In this document: in pieces, positions 47,547-55,636 of the stretch
How positions within the stretch are numbered: the stretch's first letter is position 1
Layout: each line of letters opens with the position of its first letter
From: Tolypothrix sp. NIES-4075
GTDB taxonomy: Bacteria; Cyanobacteriota; Cyanobacteriia; Cyanobacteriales; Nostocaceae
Reading direction: 5' to 3'
Length of the DNA: 64,000 bases
Assembly (NCBI RefSeq): GCF_002218085.1
Contig: NZ_BDUC01000006.1
Span: forward strand, 62,001-126,000
Position numbers and translations under genes: made by a program
Notes under the pieces: generated by a model
The model's database searches: none
Seen by the model: only the letters and a program-made list of their open reading frames with translations
Told to the model about the DNA's origin: nothing

Positions 47547-47575
47547 TTGCGTTTTGATAGAACTAATGATATGGT
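47547..47575 (+). promoter_or_regulatory. Promoter of sRNA copy 1
   Basis: TTGCGT, 17 bases, TATGGT. The equivalent elements precede each of the five RNA copies with the same 17-base spacing: TTGCCA/TATTCT at 47719-47747, 47890-47918 and 48061-48089, and TTGCGG/TATTCT at 48230-48258. Confidence 0.7.
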
Positions 47576-47581
47576 TTATTT

Positions 47582-47654
47582 GTGTGTGAGGAGCAAGTTA
47601 AAAATTAAAAAACGCCTGGGGTGGAAACACGGTCACACTCCCAGACGTTTTTTT
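47582..47654 (+). ncRNA. Tandem small RNA, copy 1 (Yfr2-like)
   Basis: Begins around GTGTGTGAGGAGCAAGTT and ends in a hairpin ACGCCTGGG...CCCAGACGT with a T tract. The loop has GGAAACACGGTCACACTCC, where other copies have GGTAACA. One stem mismatch (C-A) distinguishes this copy. Start estimated seven bases after the -10 element. Confidence 0.65.
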
Positions 47655-47753
47655 ATAACTATTAACCAGTGCAGAGAAATAAAATTACGTCCAGTTGCCC
47701 AACTGTCACCTAGCATACTTGCCATTTAACAAAAGCAGTGATATTCTTCAGTT

Positions 47754-47824
47754 GTGTGTGAGGAGTAAGTTAAAAGTAAAAAACGCCTGGGGTGGAAACA
47801 CGGTAACACTCCCAGGCGTTTTTT
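47754..47824 (+). ncRNA. Tandem small RNA, copy 2 (Yfr2-like)
   Basis: About 70 nt, with its own promoter at 47719-47747. The hairpin is an eight-pair stem CGCCTGGG/CCCAGGCG, loop GTGGAAACACGGTAACACT, then TTTTTT. The repeated GGAAACA/GGTAACA in the loop recalls the Yfr2 family of cyanobacterial ncRNAs, in which GGAAACA occurs twice in a loop. Confidence 0.7.
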
Positions 47825-47924
47825 CATGGCTATAAAAGAGCGCAGAGAAATAAAATTACGTCCACTCGGACAACTGTCACTCGATATACTTGCCATTTGA
47901 TAAAAGCAGTGATATTCTTCAGTT

Positions 47925-47995
47925 GTGTGTGAGGAGCAAGTTAAAAGTAAAAAACGCCTGGGGTGGAAACACGGTAACACTCCCAGGCGTTTTTT
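47925..47995 (+). ncRNA. Tandem small RNA, copy 3 (Yfr2-like)
   Basis: Almost identical to copy 2, 171 bases further on, including promoter (47890-47918), RNA body and terminator hairpin. A recent duplication is implied. Confidence 0.7.
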
Positions 47996-48095
47996 CATGG
48001 CTATAAAAGAGCGCAGAGAAATAAAATTACGTCCACTCGGACAACTGTCACTCGATATACTTGCCATTTGATAAAAGCAGTGATATTCTTCAGTT

Positions 48096-48164
48096 GTGTG
48101 AGGAGCAAGTTAAAAGTAAAAAACGCCTGGGGTGGAAACACGGTAACACTCCCAGGCGTTTTTT
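48096..48164 (+). ncRNA. Tandem small RNA, copy 4 (Yfr2-like)
   Basis: As copies 2 and 3, with one GT unit less at the 5' end (TTGTGTGAGG). Promoter at 48061-48089, T tract ending at 48164. Confidence 0.7.
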
Positions 48165-48264
48165 CATGGCTATAAAAGAGCGAGTAAAAAGAAAATTATA
48201 TCCAGTCGGACAACTGTCACTCGATATACTTGCGGTTTGAGAGAACCGATGATATTCTTAAATC

Positions 48265-48335
48265 GTGTGTGAGGAGAAAAGTTTAACTAAAAAGCGCTTG
48301 GGGTGGAAACACGGTAACACTCCCAGGCGCTTTTT
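48265..48335 (+). ncRNA. Tandem small RNA, copy 5 (Yfr2-like)
   Basis: The most diverged copy. The stem reads GCGCTTGGG/CCCAGGCGC (G-U pair) with the loop GTGGAAACACGGTAACACT unchanged. Promoter TTGCGG-N17-TATTCT at 48230-48258. Conservation of the loop, with covarying or tolerated stem changes, supports a functional RNA. Confidence 0.7.
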
Positions 48336-48495
48336 AGTGTGCGAATATAAAAGATAGCTATATTCTCACCTTTAAGTTTCCCACGCCTCATCGTCTCAAC
48401 AATTTTCTCCAATTACCCATTACCCATTACCAATTACCACCTGTATAATGCCAAGCTATCTGGGAAGAATATGTCCATCCCAGTAAGGTGAAGCA

Positions 48496-50292
48496 ATGGT
48501 TAATCAGACATACACGGCTGATGTTTTAGTTGTCGGTGGGGGAACCGGCGGAACTGCTGCTGCAATCCAAGCAGCGCGAAGAAAAGCAAAAACTATCCTG
48601 GTGAGCGAATTTCCTTGGTTGGGGGGAATGCTCACTTCAGCCGGGGTGTCTGTACCCGATGGTAATGAATTAGAAGCATTTCAGATAGGTTTATGGGGTG
48701 AGTTTTTGCGAGAATTGCGTTCTCGACAGCCAGGAGGATTAGACAATAGTTGGGTAAGCTTTTTTAGTTACGATCCCCGCATTGGGGCAGCGATTTTTGC
48801 CGATTGGGTGCGAGAATTACCAAATCTGCATTGGATTGCTGGCAAAGTTCCGTTAGAAGTTTTGCGACAGGCAGATTGTGTTACTGGCGTTCGCTTTGCT
48901 GATTTTACTGTCAAGGCAAAGATTATTCTCGACGGTACAGAATTAGGAGATTTATTAGCTTTAGGAGAGATACCTTATCGCTGGGGTTGGGAATTGCAAT
49001 CTCAATGGAAAGAACCAAGCGCCCCAGCAGATTTTAATTATATCACACAAAGATATCCCGTGCAAGCGCCGACTTGGGTTGTGATAATGCAAGATTTTGG
49101 TGAAGAAGTCGCTCCAGAAATTCAAAGAGCACCCAATGAAGATTTATCAATGTTTGCAGGGGCTTGGGATGATTATGGTGCCGAGAAGTTTTTGAATTAC
49201 GGACGCTTACCGGGGGGGCTGTTGATGATGAATTGGCCCATCTGTGGCAATGACTACGGCAAAGAAGTCGGGCGTTTGATAGAGTCAGAGACATCAAGAA
49301 GTGAGTTTTTACAAGAATGTCGCTGGCACAGCCAAAATTTTGCCCATTTTATCCAAAATCAGCTAGGTAATCGCTACGGCTTGGCAGAACAAGTTTTTCC
49401 CGAATACCGAAATCCCAACACGGCTTACGCCCTACATCCGTACTACCGGGAAAGCCGCCGTTTGGTGGGACTAACTACTGTGCGAGAACAGGATATTTTG
49501 CCGATCGCTCTTGGTAGAGTAGCATCCTTAAATATCGAAGCGTTCGCCCCTGGCGTTTGCGAAGCAATCGCTATTGGTAATTACGCCAATGACCATCATT
49601 ATCCCGGAGTCAGCTACCAGGTACAACCCAAATCTATCCGCTGGGGGGGACGTTGGACAGGAACTCCCTTTACAATTCCTTACCGTTGTCTAATTCCTGC
49701 CCAAACGGATGGTTTATTGGTGTGTGAAAAAAATCTCTCTGTATCGCATATCACTAACGGCGCAACGAGATTGCAACCTGTGGTGATGGGCATCGGTCAA
49801 GCGGCAGGAATGGCAGCTGCTATGTGCGTTGAGTTGAACACTCAGCCGAGAGATTTACCTGTGAGAATGCTGCAAAATGCTTTGTTGCAAGACTTACATT
49901 CTCCGGCTACAATCGTTCCATTATTCAATTTACCGCCCGATCATCCGGAATGGCTGGACTGGCAACTGTATTACTTAGACAACCCAGACGCTTATCCAGC
50001 CACTGGAAATTGTCCCATATCATCTAATCTTCAGTACAATTACTTGAAAAATAAATACGTAAAATCACTTAATCAAAAATATTTCCGGGGCATCTTCCAT
50101 CGCCTAGATCGGCAAGATTACAGATTTAGCATCACCACAACAACTCAAAACCAATTGTTTTTACAGCTTGTGACCTTGCGATCGCATATAGACGAGCAAC
50201 TGCAAAATTTTGTTGATAAGCAACCGCTACAAATTTGCGGTCAGTGGAATCGTGCGGGTAATTGGTTATTAGTTGAACATATTGAGAAATAA
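48496..50292 (+). CDS. FAD-dependent oxidoreductase
   Basis: A 598-aa flavoprotein: the dinucleotide-binding VLVVGGGTGGTAAAIQAARR at the N-terminus, SEFPWLGGMLTSAGVSVPDG, HYPGVSYQVQPKSIRWGGRW in the middle, and the FAD-binding GATRLQPVVMGIGQAAGMAA near residue 440. It fits the FAD_oxidored (PF12831-type) group. The C-terminal 120 residues are not recognised. The substrate is unknown. It lies downstream of the sRNA array and upstream of patX. Confidence 0.88.
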   Translation: MVNQTYTADVLVVGGGTGGTAAAIQAARRKAKTILVSEFPWLGGMLTSAGVSVPDGNELEAFQIGLWGEFLRELRSRQPGGLDNSWVSFFSYDPRIGAAIFADWVRELPNLHWIAGKVPLEVLRQADCVTGVRFADFTVKAKIILDGTELGDLLALGEIPYRWGWELQSQWKEPSAPADFNYITQRYPVQAPTWVVIMQDFGEEVAPEIQRAPNEDLSMFAGAWDDYGAEKFLNYGRLPGGLLMMNWPICGNDYGKEVGRLIESETSRSEFLQECRWHSQNFAHFIQNQLGNRYGLAEQVFPEYRNPNTAYALHPYYRESRRLVGLTTVREQDILPIALGRVASLNIEAFAPGVCEAIAIGNYANDHHYPGVSYQVQPKSIRWGGRWTGTPFTIPYRCLIPAQTDGLLVCEKNLSVSHITNGATRLQPVVMGIGQAAGMAAAMCVELNTQPRDLPVRMLQNALLQDLHSPATIVPLFNLPPDHPEWLDWQLYYLDNPDAYPATGNCPISSNLQYNYLKNKYVKSLNQKYFRGIFHRLDRQDYRFSITTTTQNQLFLQLVTLRSHIDEQLQNFVDKQPLQICGQWNRAGNWLLVEHIEK

Positions 50293-50336
50293 TCAGGGCA
50301 TTTTTTTCAGTCAAAAACGTTACTTTTGTCAAAATG

Positions 50337-50367
50337 TCCGGACGCAGGAAAAAAAACTAAGTATAAG
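50337..50367 (+). promoter_or_regulatory. DIF-type promoter of patX
   Basis: TCCGGA at 50337-50342 (the DIF motif used as -35 element in heterocyst-specific promoters of Anabaena), 19 bases, then TATAAG at 50362-50367. Start would be about 50374, leaving a short leader to the ATG at 50400. Confidence 0.65.
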
Positions 50368-50399
50368 TGAAGTGGAGAGTTCCAAAATAGACACTTACT

Positions 50400-50642
50400 A
50401 TGCGTGCAACTATTTCACTTTTAATCACTTGCTTAGTATTCGGCTCCTTAGCTTTTAACTACCAAGCGATGGCAAATCGCTTATCTAATCTGTTGCTATC
50501 CTATGATGATTCCGAACAATTTATATCAGTGAAACCCAAGCCCAAAACCAGACCGAACCAACCAGAACTGCCAATACCTCATCGGGGTAGTGGACGTAGA
50601 GAGTTAATGCAATATGTGGGTCAGACATATCCTGCTGTTTAA
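50400..50642 (+). CDS. patX: PatX, RGSGR-containing heterocyst patterning peptide precursor
   Basis: An 80-aa protein. The N-terminus MRATISLLITCLVFGSLAFN followed by YQAMA is a signal-peptide-like hydrophobic start. A Pro/Lys-rich middle is followed by PIPHRGSGRRELMQYVG. RGSGR is the pentapeptide of PatS and HetN that inhibits HetR; HRGSGR after an exported N-terminus is the pattern described for PatX. A DIF-type promoter lies just upstream. Proximity to gifA and glnA also fits remembered Anabaena gene order. Processing would release the morphogen peptide. Confidence 0.87.
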   Translation: MRATISLLITCLVFGSLAFNYQAMANRLSNLLLSYDDSEQFISVKPKPKTRPNQPELPIPHRGSGRRELMQYVGQTYPAV

Positions 50643-51396
50643 CAACTATAAGGGAAGGTAACTTGTTAAAGCGACAATTTTCTTGTAGCAAGAAAATCTT
50701 CATCCAGTTATACAGGGTGTTATGTCAAAATATTTGATACATACACCCTTAGTACATATATAGCAGTAGAGATACAAAAACGGGCAGCGATCGCTCAGTA
50801 CTTCGTCAGTAAGCTTCTGTATACATACTCACTCATAAACCTTGCCTGAAAACGCGAAGTTATTCAATTAGAACAATTTCGCTGTTTAAAATGGTGAAAT
50901 CCCAAGCTCAACTTCAACTTATCTAGAAAAGAATCTCATTAAGGCTATTAATTAAGCTTATTTTGTTCGAGCTGCTTTGATATTTGCAATGTTGTTCGTT
51001 CTAGGAAATAGCCTGAATGCTTCTCTAGTTTGGTGTACTCACAGGCTTTCTCATGCGTCGAAGGCAGCTAGCTGGTTATTTGATGTTGCTGAATTATTTA
51101 GGACTTACGCACCCAAGCAACAAACCATAAATGAGGGTCGTCAAAACGAGCCAGTTGCGTGGGCGGCTAGAAGCGACTTGAGCAATCTGGCGTTCAATAG
51201 TCAATGGTTCAAATCAAGGTTTTTGGACTGTTGACTGTTGACTTTTTACAAAAAAGCCAGAAAATTAGTGACACTGCGTAAGTCCTGTTATTGATCGTTT
51301 ATACCATTTCACGATCGCAATACATATATTTGTAGAGACGTGGCAATGCTACGTCTCTACAAAAACCCTACAAGGATTGTTTTATGATTATTTAGT
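50643..51396. other. 750-bp gap with MITE-like repeat; no gene accepted
   Basis: Contains the 51100-51286 inverted-repeat element and the palindrome TGTAGAGACGT...ACGTCTCTACA at 51331-51361. A small ORF at 50977-51234 runs into the repeat and is not supported. Confidence 0.55.
51100..51286. mobile_element. MITE-like element with AGGACTTACGCA ends
   Basis: A 187-bp segment bounded by perfect 12-bp inverted repeats AGGACTTACGCA and TGCGTAAGTCCT, with no transposase. Similar ends bound 60791-60880. It probably moves with a transposase encoded elsewhere. Confidence 0.65.
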
Positions 51397-52272
51397 CTAT
51401 TCTGTGCCCTTAATGCCGTTAAGGAACATCGGCACGAATTTATCCATAAACGCTTGTGGATCGCGCTGCCAAGCCTTTTGTGCCGCCATAATTCTGGTAA
51501 ACTGCAAATCAGGTGCTAACAAAGTCTGCGGTAAGCGCTCCATTAAATACTGGGGACGTTCCCAAACAGGCATTGTGTTTGCCACTTCTACCAAGTTGGC
51601 AACTCGGCGTAATTCCGCTCCTAAGGTGATATCTATTCCGGATTCAAACGCTGCTTGTTCAATTGCTGCATATTTCCGCTTTGCCTTTTCCACCTGTTGT
51701 TGGTGTTCTGGACTCTTGCGGGCAATTTCTGCTAACCAACGATTACCCCAGCGGACGTGTCCTGCTTCTTCTGGCAGGATTTTCTCAATCGTTTCCCGAA
51801 TTTTAATATTTTCTTCGGTTTGCGGTGCAAGCTTTAGAGCGTAAATGTGTGCCGAGAAATATTCGCAACCTCGTTTTTCAGTGACGTTAATCGCTGCCAG
51901 GGAAGAAATCAAGAAATCATCAAGGTCTTTAACTGGATCTTTTTGGTCGCTGTCTAAGAGCCTTTCAAATTCGTTGATATATGATGAACCAGGGGGAGTT
52001 CCCACATCGCTTTTCAACTCCACCAACAAATCAGTTAGCCACATGGCGTGACGAGCTTCATCTGAGATATGATGTGACAAATCCCGCACTAGTTCTGGTG
52101 CTTTGCCGTTAAGTAGCTCAATTAAATCAGTAAGGTCTTTGCAACTGCGTTGTTCGCTGTAACGGTAGCGGTTGAGGGTGATTAAATGAATTTCGCGATC
52201 GCGCACTACCCGACTTAAGATATCTCTCGCACCCAAAGCATTCTGAAATTTACGTGGGTAAGCAACAGTCAT
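51397..52272 (-). CDS. Ferritin-like (diiron-type) helical protein
   Basis: A 291-aa helical protein. HISDEARHAMWLTDLLVEL supplies an E-x-x-H motif and KILPEEAGHVRWGNRWLAEI a second one; with ENIK-type acidic helices they resemble the four-helix ferritin-like fold that binds two irons. Its exact role is unknown. Located between patX and gifA on the minus strand. Confidence 0.78.
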   Translation of the reverse strand: MTVAYPRKFQNALGARDILSRVVRDREIHLITLNRYRYSEQRSCKDLTDLIELLNGKAPELVRDLSHHISDEARHAMWLTDLLVELKSDVGTPPGSSYINEFERLLDSDQKDPVKDLDDFLISSLAAINVTEKRGCEYFSAHIYALKLAPQTEENIKIRETIEKILPEEAGHVRWGNRWLAEIARKSPEHQQQVEKAKRKYAAIEQAAFESGIDITLGAELRRVANLVEVANTMPVWERPQYLMERLPQTLLAPDLQFTRIMAAQKAWQRDPQAFMDKFVPMFLNGIKGTE

Positions 52273-52613
52273 ACTTTTTATAGAGTTTTGTAAACCACTA
52301 TGAATGATAGTAACTTAGTACTAGCTCGGTTGCTCGTTGTAATATGTAGCGATCACCCTACCTTTATTGGTGGAAAAACGTAGAGCGATCGCGCAATATC
52401 TGTCAAACGTTGTAAATAATTGTAAAATTTTTCTCATCAATCTTCAGAAAAATGCGGACTAAAGGATGAAGTGTCAAGTCTGAAGTTTGAAGTCAATCTG
52501 AGCGGATTATTTGATCGCGAAGCTTTTAGCCGTTCACTCTAGAAGGGTGTCGGGCTTCGTAGTGGCATTACTTTACCTCCTAAATATTAAGTTTTATTGA
52601 AAAAGACCATTTT

Positions 52614-52627
52614 GTAACTTTGGTTAC
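52614..52627 (+). promoter_or_regulatory. NtcA box at the gifA promoter, repressing position
   Basis: GTA-ACTTTGGT-TAC, a perfect GTA-N8-TAC palindrome. It overlaps the expected -35 region of a promoter with -10 TATAGT at 52640-52645. This position fits the known repression of gif genes by NtcA during nitrogen shortage. Confidence 0.78.
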
Positions 52628-52703
52628 AGAATTTGTTGATATAGTAGTTATGTAGATGAAAAACGAATCTATAAATCATTAAAACAATAAAGAGGAATTT
52701 GAT

Positions 52704-52907
52704 ATGTCTACCCAAGAAAAAGCCCGTGCTTTGATGATGCGTCATTACCAGCTGGTCAAGAATCGTCAACAATCAATGCTAGAACGTGTTGGTGAAGAAC
52801 TTGGTCTTCCTGCTGGGGAAGCATCCCATTACTGGAACCCGATTCAAGGCAAGATAGATCCTACCGTTCGTATGACTTACGATCGCAGCAATGCCACAAT
52901 GAGCTAG
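52704..52907 (+). CDS. gifA: Glutamine synthetase inactivating factor IF7
   Basis: A 67-aa basic protein: MSTQEKARALMMRHYQLVKN, then RQQSMLERVGEELGLP, HYWNPIQGK and the terminal TYDRSNATMS. This fits the remembered IF7 family, which binds and inactivates glutamine synthetase when ammonium is plentiful. It faces glnA, as in Anabaena. AGAGGAA precedes the ATG. Its promoter carries an NtcA box at the -35 position. Confidence 0.88.
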   Translation: MSTQEKARALMMRHYQLVKNRQQSMLERVGEELGLPAGEASHYWNPIQGKIDPTVRMTYDRSNATMS

Positions 52908-52920
52908 GGACTTTATTAAT

Positions 52921-52942
52921 GTAGTGAGCGATTTATCGCTCA
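52921..52942. repeat. GTAGTGAGCGATTTATCGCTCA repeat
   Basis: Half-type member of the GTAGTGAGCGCT palindrome family, just after gifA. Confidence 0.5.
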
Positions 52943-52972
52943 ATTTAATCAGAACAAGCCAAGTTCTTAGTC

Positions 52973-53000
52973 AAAAAAAAGCCACCACTTTAGTGGTGGC
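52973..53000 (-). terminator. Terminator between glnA and gifA
   Basis: GCCACCAC-TTTA-GTGGTGGC is a perfect 8-bp stem. On the minus strand it is followed by eight T, so it ends the glnA transcript; it may also stop gifA from the other side. Confidence 0.85.
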
Positions 53001-53078
53001 TTAATAATGTTCTCAAATACCGCATTCCGGCTGAGGTGGAGATTGCTATTTTCAGCAACGCTTACTCAATGCGTATCC

Positions 53079-53138
53079 AAGATTTAAGCGTTTCAACGCT
53101 TACTACAACCAAGATTTAAGCGTTTCAACGCTTACTAC
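53079..53138. repeat. Tandem AAGCGTTTCAACGCTTACTAC repeat after glnA
   Basis: GATTTAAGCGTTTCAACGCT followed by TACTAC occurs twice in tandem, 32 bases apart, directly downstream of the glnA stop codon. Related to the palindrome family of the window. Confidence 0.65.
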
Positions 53139-53139
53139 T

Positions 53140-54555
53140 TTAACAATCGTAGTAAAGAGCAAATTCGTAAGGATGAGGACGCAGACGCATTGGGTTGACT
53201 TCGTTATCTAGCTTGTAAGAAATCCAAGTTTGAATGAAGTCTTCGGTAAACACACCTGGTTCTGTTAAGAAAGCGTGATCGTTCTCTAGTGCTTCCAATG
53301 CCAATTCCAAAGAACCGGGTGTGGAAGGAACTTTAGCCAGTTCTTCTGGGGAGAGTTCATAGATATTCTTATCTAGAGGTTCACCAGGATCGATTTTGTT
53401 CTTGATACCATCTAAGCCAGCACAAAGCATCGCAGCGAATGCTAAGTAAGGGTTAGATGTTGCATCCGGACAACGGAATTCTAAGCGCTTTGCTTTGGGG
53501 TTATTGCCGGCAAGAGGAATCCGTACAGAAGCAGAACGGTTGCCTTGGGAATAAGCTAAGTTTACAGGTGCTTCATAACCAGGTACTAAGCGCTTGTAAG
53601 AGTTGGTAGTGGGGTTGGTAATTGCTAACAGTGCGGGTGCGTGTCTGAGGATACCACCAATGTAATGCAGCGCCATTTCGCTCAAACCAGCGTATTTATC
53701 GCCTGCAAATAAAGGTTGACCATCTTTCCAGATAGACTGGTGACAGTGCATCCCAGAACCGTTATCGCCGAAGATTGGCTTGGGCATGAAGGTAACGGTT
53801 TTGCCGTATTTCTTGGCAACGTTCTTGATGACATATTTGTAAGTCATCAGCCAGTCAGCAGCTTCGATTAACTTACCAAAGCGGAAGCCGAGTTCGCACT
53901 GTCCACCGGTAGCGACTTCGTGGTGTTGCTTTTCAATGGGTACGCCGCATTTTGCCATTGTTAGAAGCATTTCTGTGCGGATGTCTTGGAAGCTATCCGT
54001 GGGCGCAACTGGGAAGTAACCCTGTTTGAAGCGTGGTTTGTATGCGAGGTTAGGACCTTCTTCTTTACCGGAGTTCCAAGCACCTTCTTGTGAGTCTACA
54101 TAATAGTAGCCGGAATTGGCGGTTTGGTCAAATCGGGCATCATCAAAGATGAAAAATTCAGCTTCTGGACCAAAGAAAACAGTGTCACCAATGCCCGAAG
54201 AAACCACGTAGTCTACTGCTTTTTGGGCAATAACGCGGGGACAGCGATTGTAAGGTTCACCTGTACGCGGTTCTTGAATACTACAAACTATACTCAGTGT
54301 TGGCTCTGCCATGAACGGATCGATCCAGGCTGTGTTCGGGTCGAGAACCATTGCCATGTCTGATTCGTTGATCGCTTTCCAACCCCGAATGCTAGAACCG
54401 TCGAAAGGTACACCCTCAGTAAATGAACTCTCATCAATTTGGTTATGATACACCGTGAGGTGCTGCCAAGTTCCTGGCGTATCGATGAATTTCAGATCGA
54501 TCATCTGAATGTTGTTGTCCTGAATCAATTTCAAGACTTCTTGTGGGGTTGTCAT
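53140..54555 (-). CDS. glnA: Glutamine synthetase type I
   Basis: A 471-aa GSI. Motifs: FDGSSIRGW, FFGPEAEFFIFD, GSGMHCHQSIWKDG, ITNPTTNSYKRLVPGYEAPV and RIPLAGNNPKAKRLEFRCPD. It assimilates ammonium into glutamine, in heterocysts the main product exported to neighbours. AAGGAG lies upstream of the ATG. Expression is probably driven by NtcA (perfect box at 54681-54694) and activity limited by the product of gifA next to it. Confidence 0.97.
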   Translation of the reverse strand: MTTPQEVLKLIQDNNIQMIDLKFIDTPGTWQHLTVYHNQIDESSFTEGVPFDGSSIRGWKAINESDMAMVLDPNTAWIDPFMAEPTLSIVCSIQEPRTGEPYNRCPRVIAQKAVDYVVSSGIGDTVFFGPEAEFFIFDDARFDQTANSGYYYVDSQEGAWNSGKEEGPNLAYKPRFKQGYFPVAPTDSFQDIRTEMLLTMAKCGVPIEKQHHEVATGGQCELGFRFGKLIEAADWLMTYKYVIKNVAKKYGKTVTFMPKPIFGDNGSGMHCHQSIWKDGQPLFAGDKYAGLSEMALHYIGGILRHAPALLAITNPTTNSYKRLVPGYEAPVNLAYSQGNRSASVRIPLAGNNPKAKRLEFRCPDATSNPYLAFAAMLCAGLDGIKNKIDPGEPLDKNIYELSPEELAKVPSTPGSLELALEALENDHAFLTEPGVFTEDFIQTWISYKLDNEVNPMRLRPHPYEFALYYDC

Positions 54556-54680
54556 GGTTACTCCTTGTATGCCTATTTACTAAGGTAGAACTGAAATTTT
54601 CAATGCATTCTGACCCTGCTTGGTGAAACCAAATTGTGAGATACCTGGAATATCCTAGAGATAGGACATTAGGTAGTTTT

Positions 54681-54694
54681 GTAGCGTAAGCTAC
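54681..54694 (-). promoter_or_regulatory. NtcA box of the glnA promoter, activating position
   Basis: GTA-GCGTAAGC-TAC (extended TGT-N10-ACA), a perfect NtcA site. On the minus strand a TAGGAT -10 candidate follows about 23 bases later, the spacing of class II NtcA-activated promoters. Confidence 0.85.
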
Positions 54695-54911
54695 AAAAAA
54701 CTATGATTAAAGTTTATATTCACCTTTGCTTAACCACTTTCACAAAACTTAACAGTTCATTTCAGAGGGTCAACTTTGACATAGAATCCTTTAAGTAGCC
54801 GATGGATTACTTTTTGTGCGGAGACTTTTGCCGTAGCACAAAAATTTATAGGCGCATAAAAGCAGCCAGATAAATATCAAACCATAAATAGGATTGATTG
54901 GAGAAAAAGGA

Positions 54912-55421
54912 ATGCGGGATGCAGTAACAAGTTTAATTAAGAATTATGACGTAGCTGGACGGTATTTTGACCGGAATGCGATCGACAGCCTCAAGTCTTA
55001 CTTTGAAAGTGGTACAGCACGAGTACAAGCAGCTGGGGCAATTAATTCTAATGCGGCATCAATTGTCAGACAGGCTGGTTCTGAGTTATTTGAAGAACAA
55101 CCGGAGTTGATTCGCCCTGGTGGAAATGCTTACACGACTCGTCGCTATGCGGCTTGTCTGCGGGATATGGATTACTATTTGCGCTACGCTACTTATGCGC
55201 TAGTTGCTGGTAGTATGGATGTTCTAGATGAGCGGGTGCTGCAAGGGCTGCGGGAAACTTACAATTCTTTGGGTGTGCCTATTGGTCCGACGGTTCGCGG
55301 TATCCAGATTATGAAGGATATTATCAAGGAGCAAGTCGCGGCAGCTGGTGTTGCTAATACTGCTTTTGTGGATGAGCCTTTTGATTATATGACACGGGAA
55401 TTGAGCGAGCAGGATATTTAG
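54912..55421 (+). CDS. apcF: Allophycocyanin beta-18 subunit ApcF
   Basis: A 169-aa phycobiliprotein: MRDAVTSLIKNYDVAGRYFD, YTTRRYAACLRDMDYYLRYA with the bilin-binding cysteine and DYYLRYATYALVAG typical of beta-type subunits, and VPIGPTVRGIQIMKDI. It is part of the phycobilisome core and interacts with the core-membrane linker. ATG at 54912 follows GGAGAAAAAGG; the TTG at 54894 is rejected. Confidence 0.94.
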   Translation: MRDAVTSLIKNYDVAGRYFDRNAIDSLKSYFESGTARVQAAGAINSNAASIVRQAGSELFEEQPELIRPGGNAYTTRRYAACLRDMDYYLRYATYALVAGSMDVLDERVLQGLRETYNSLGVPIGPTVRGIQIMKDIIKEQVAAAGVANTAFVDEPFDYMTRELSEQDI

Positions 55422-55457
55422 TTTTTATTCGAGGTTCGCCTCAGAAGATAAAATAAG

Positions 55458-55486
55458 GCGAGTTTCTTTTGGAGACTCGCTTTTTT
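55458..55486 (+). terminator. Terminator after apcF
   Basis: GCGAGTTTC and GAGACTCGC form a 9-pair stem (one G-U) with a short T-rich loop, followed by TTTTTT. 37 bp after the apcF stop. Confidence 0.85.
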
Positions 55487-55489
55487 AAC

Positions 55490-55610
55490 GAACCGCCTTC
55501 GCAAAGCGTCTCCGAAGGAGAAGACGCCAAGGAAGCTAAGGAAAGAGTTATTCCGATCAGGAGTCTTTTTTCTTCCTTTGTGTCCTTGGCGTCTTGGCGG
55601 TTCGTTTTAG
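55490..55610. repeat. ACGAACCGCC inverted repeat
   Basis: AACGAACCGCC and AGACGCCAAGGAAGCTAAGG on the left, CCTTGGCGTCTTGGCGGTTC at the right. Related sequence occurs inside the MITE-like element at 60791-60880. Confidence 0.6.
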
Positions 55611-55636
55611 GTATTCTTTGAGTGGGAAGGGAGTAG

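Noticed and set aside
47726..48067. Minus-strand ORF of 113 aa in the sRNA array
   Set aside because: It consists of a perfect internal duplication caused by the DNA repeat and is antisense to the small RNAs.
47547..48335. CRISPR array
   Set aside because: The repeats are ~171 bp apart with nearly identical content throughout, promoters and terminators included. There are no short unique spacers.
50977..51234. ORF of 85 aa after patX
   Set aside because: It runs across the end of the MITE-like element and has no ribosome site or recognisable sequence.
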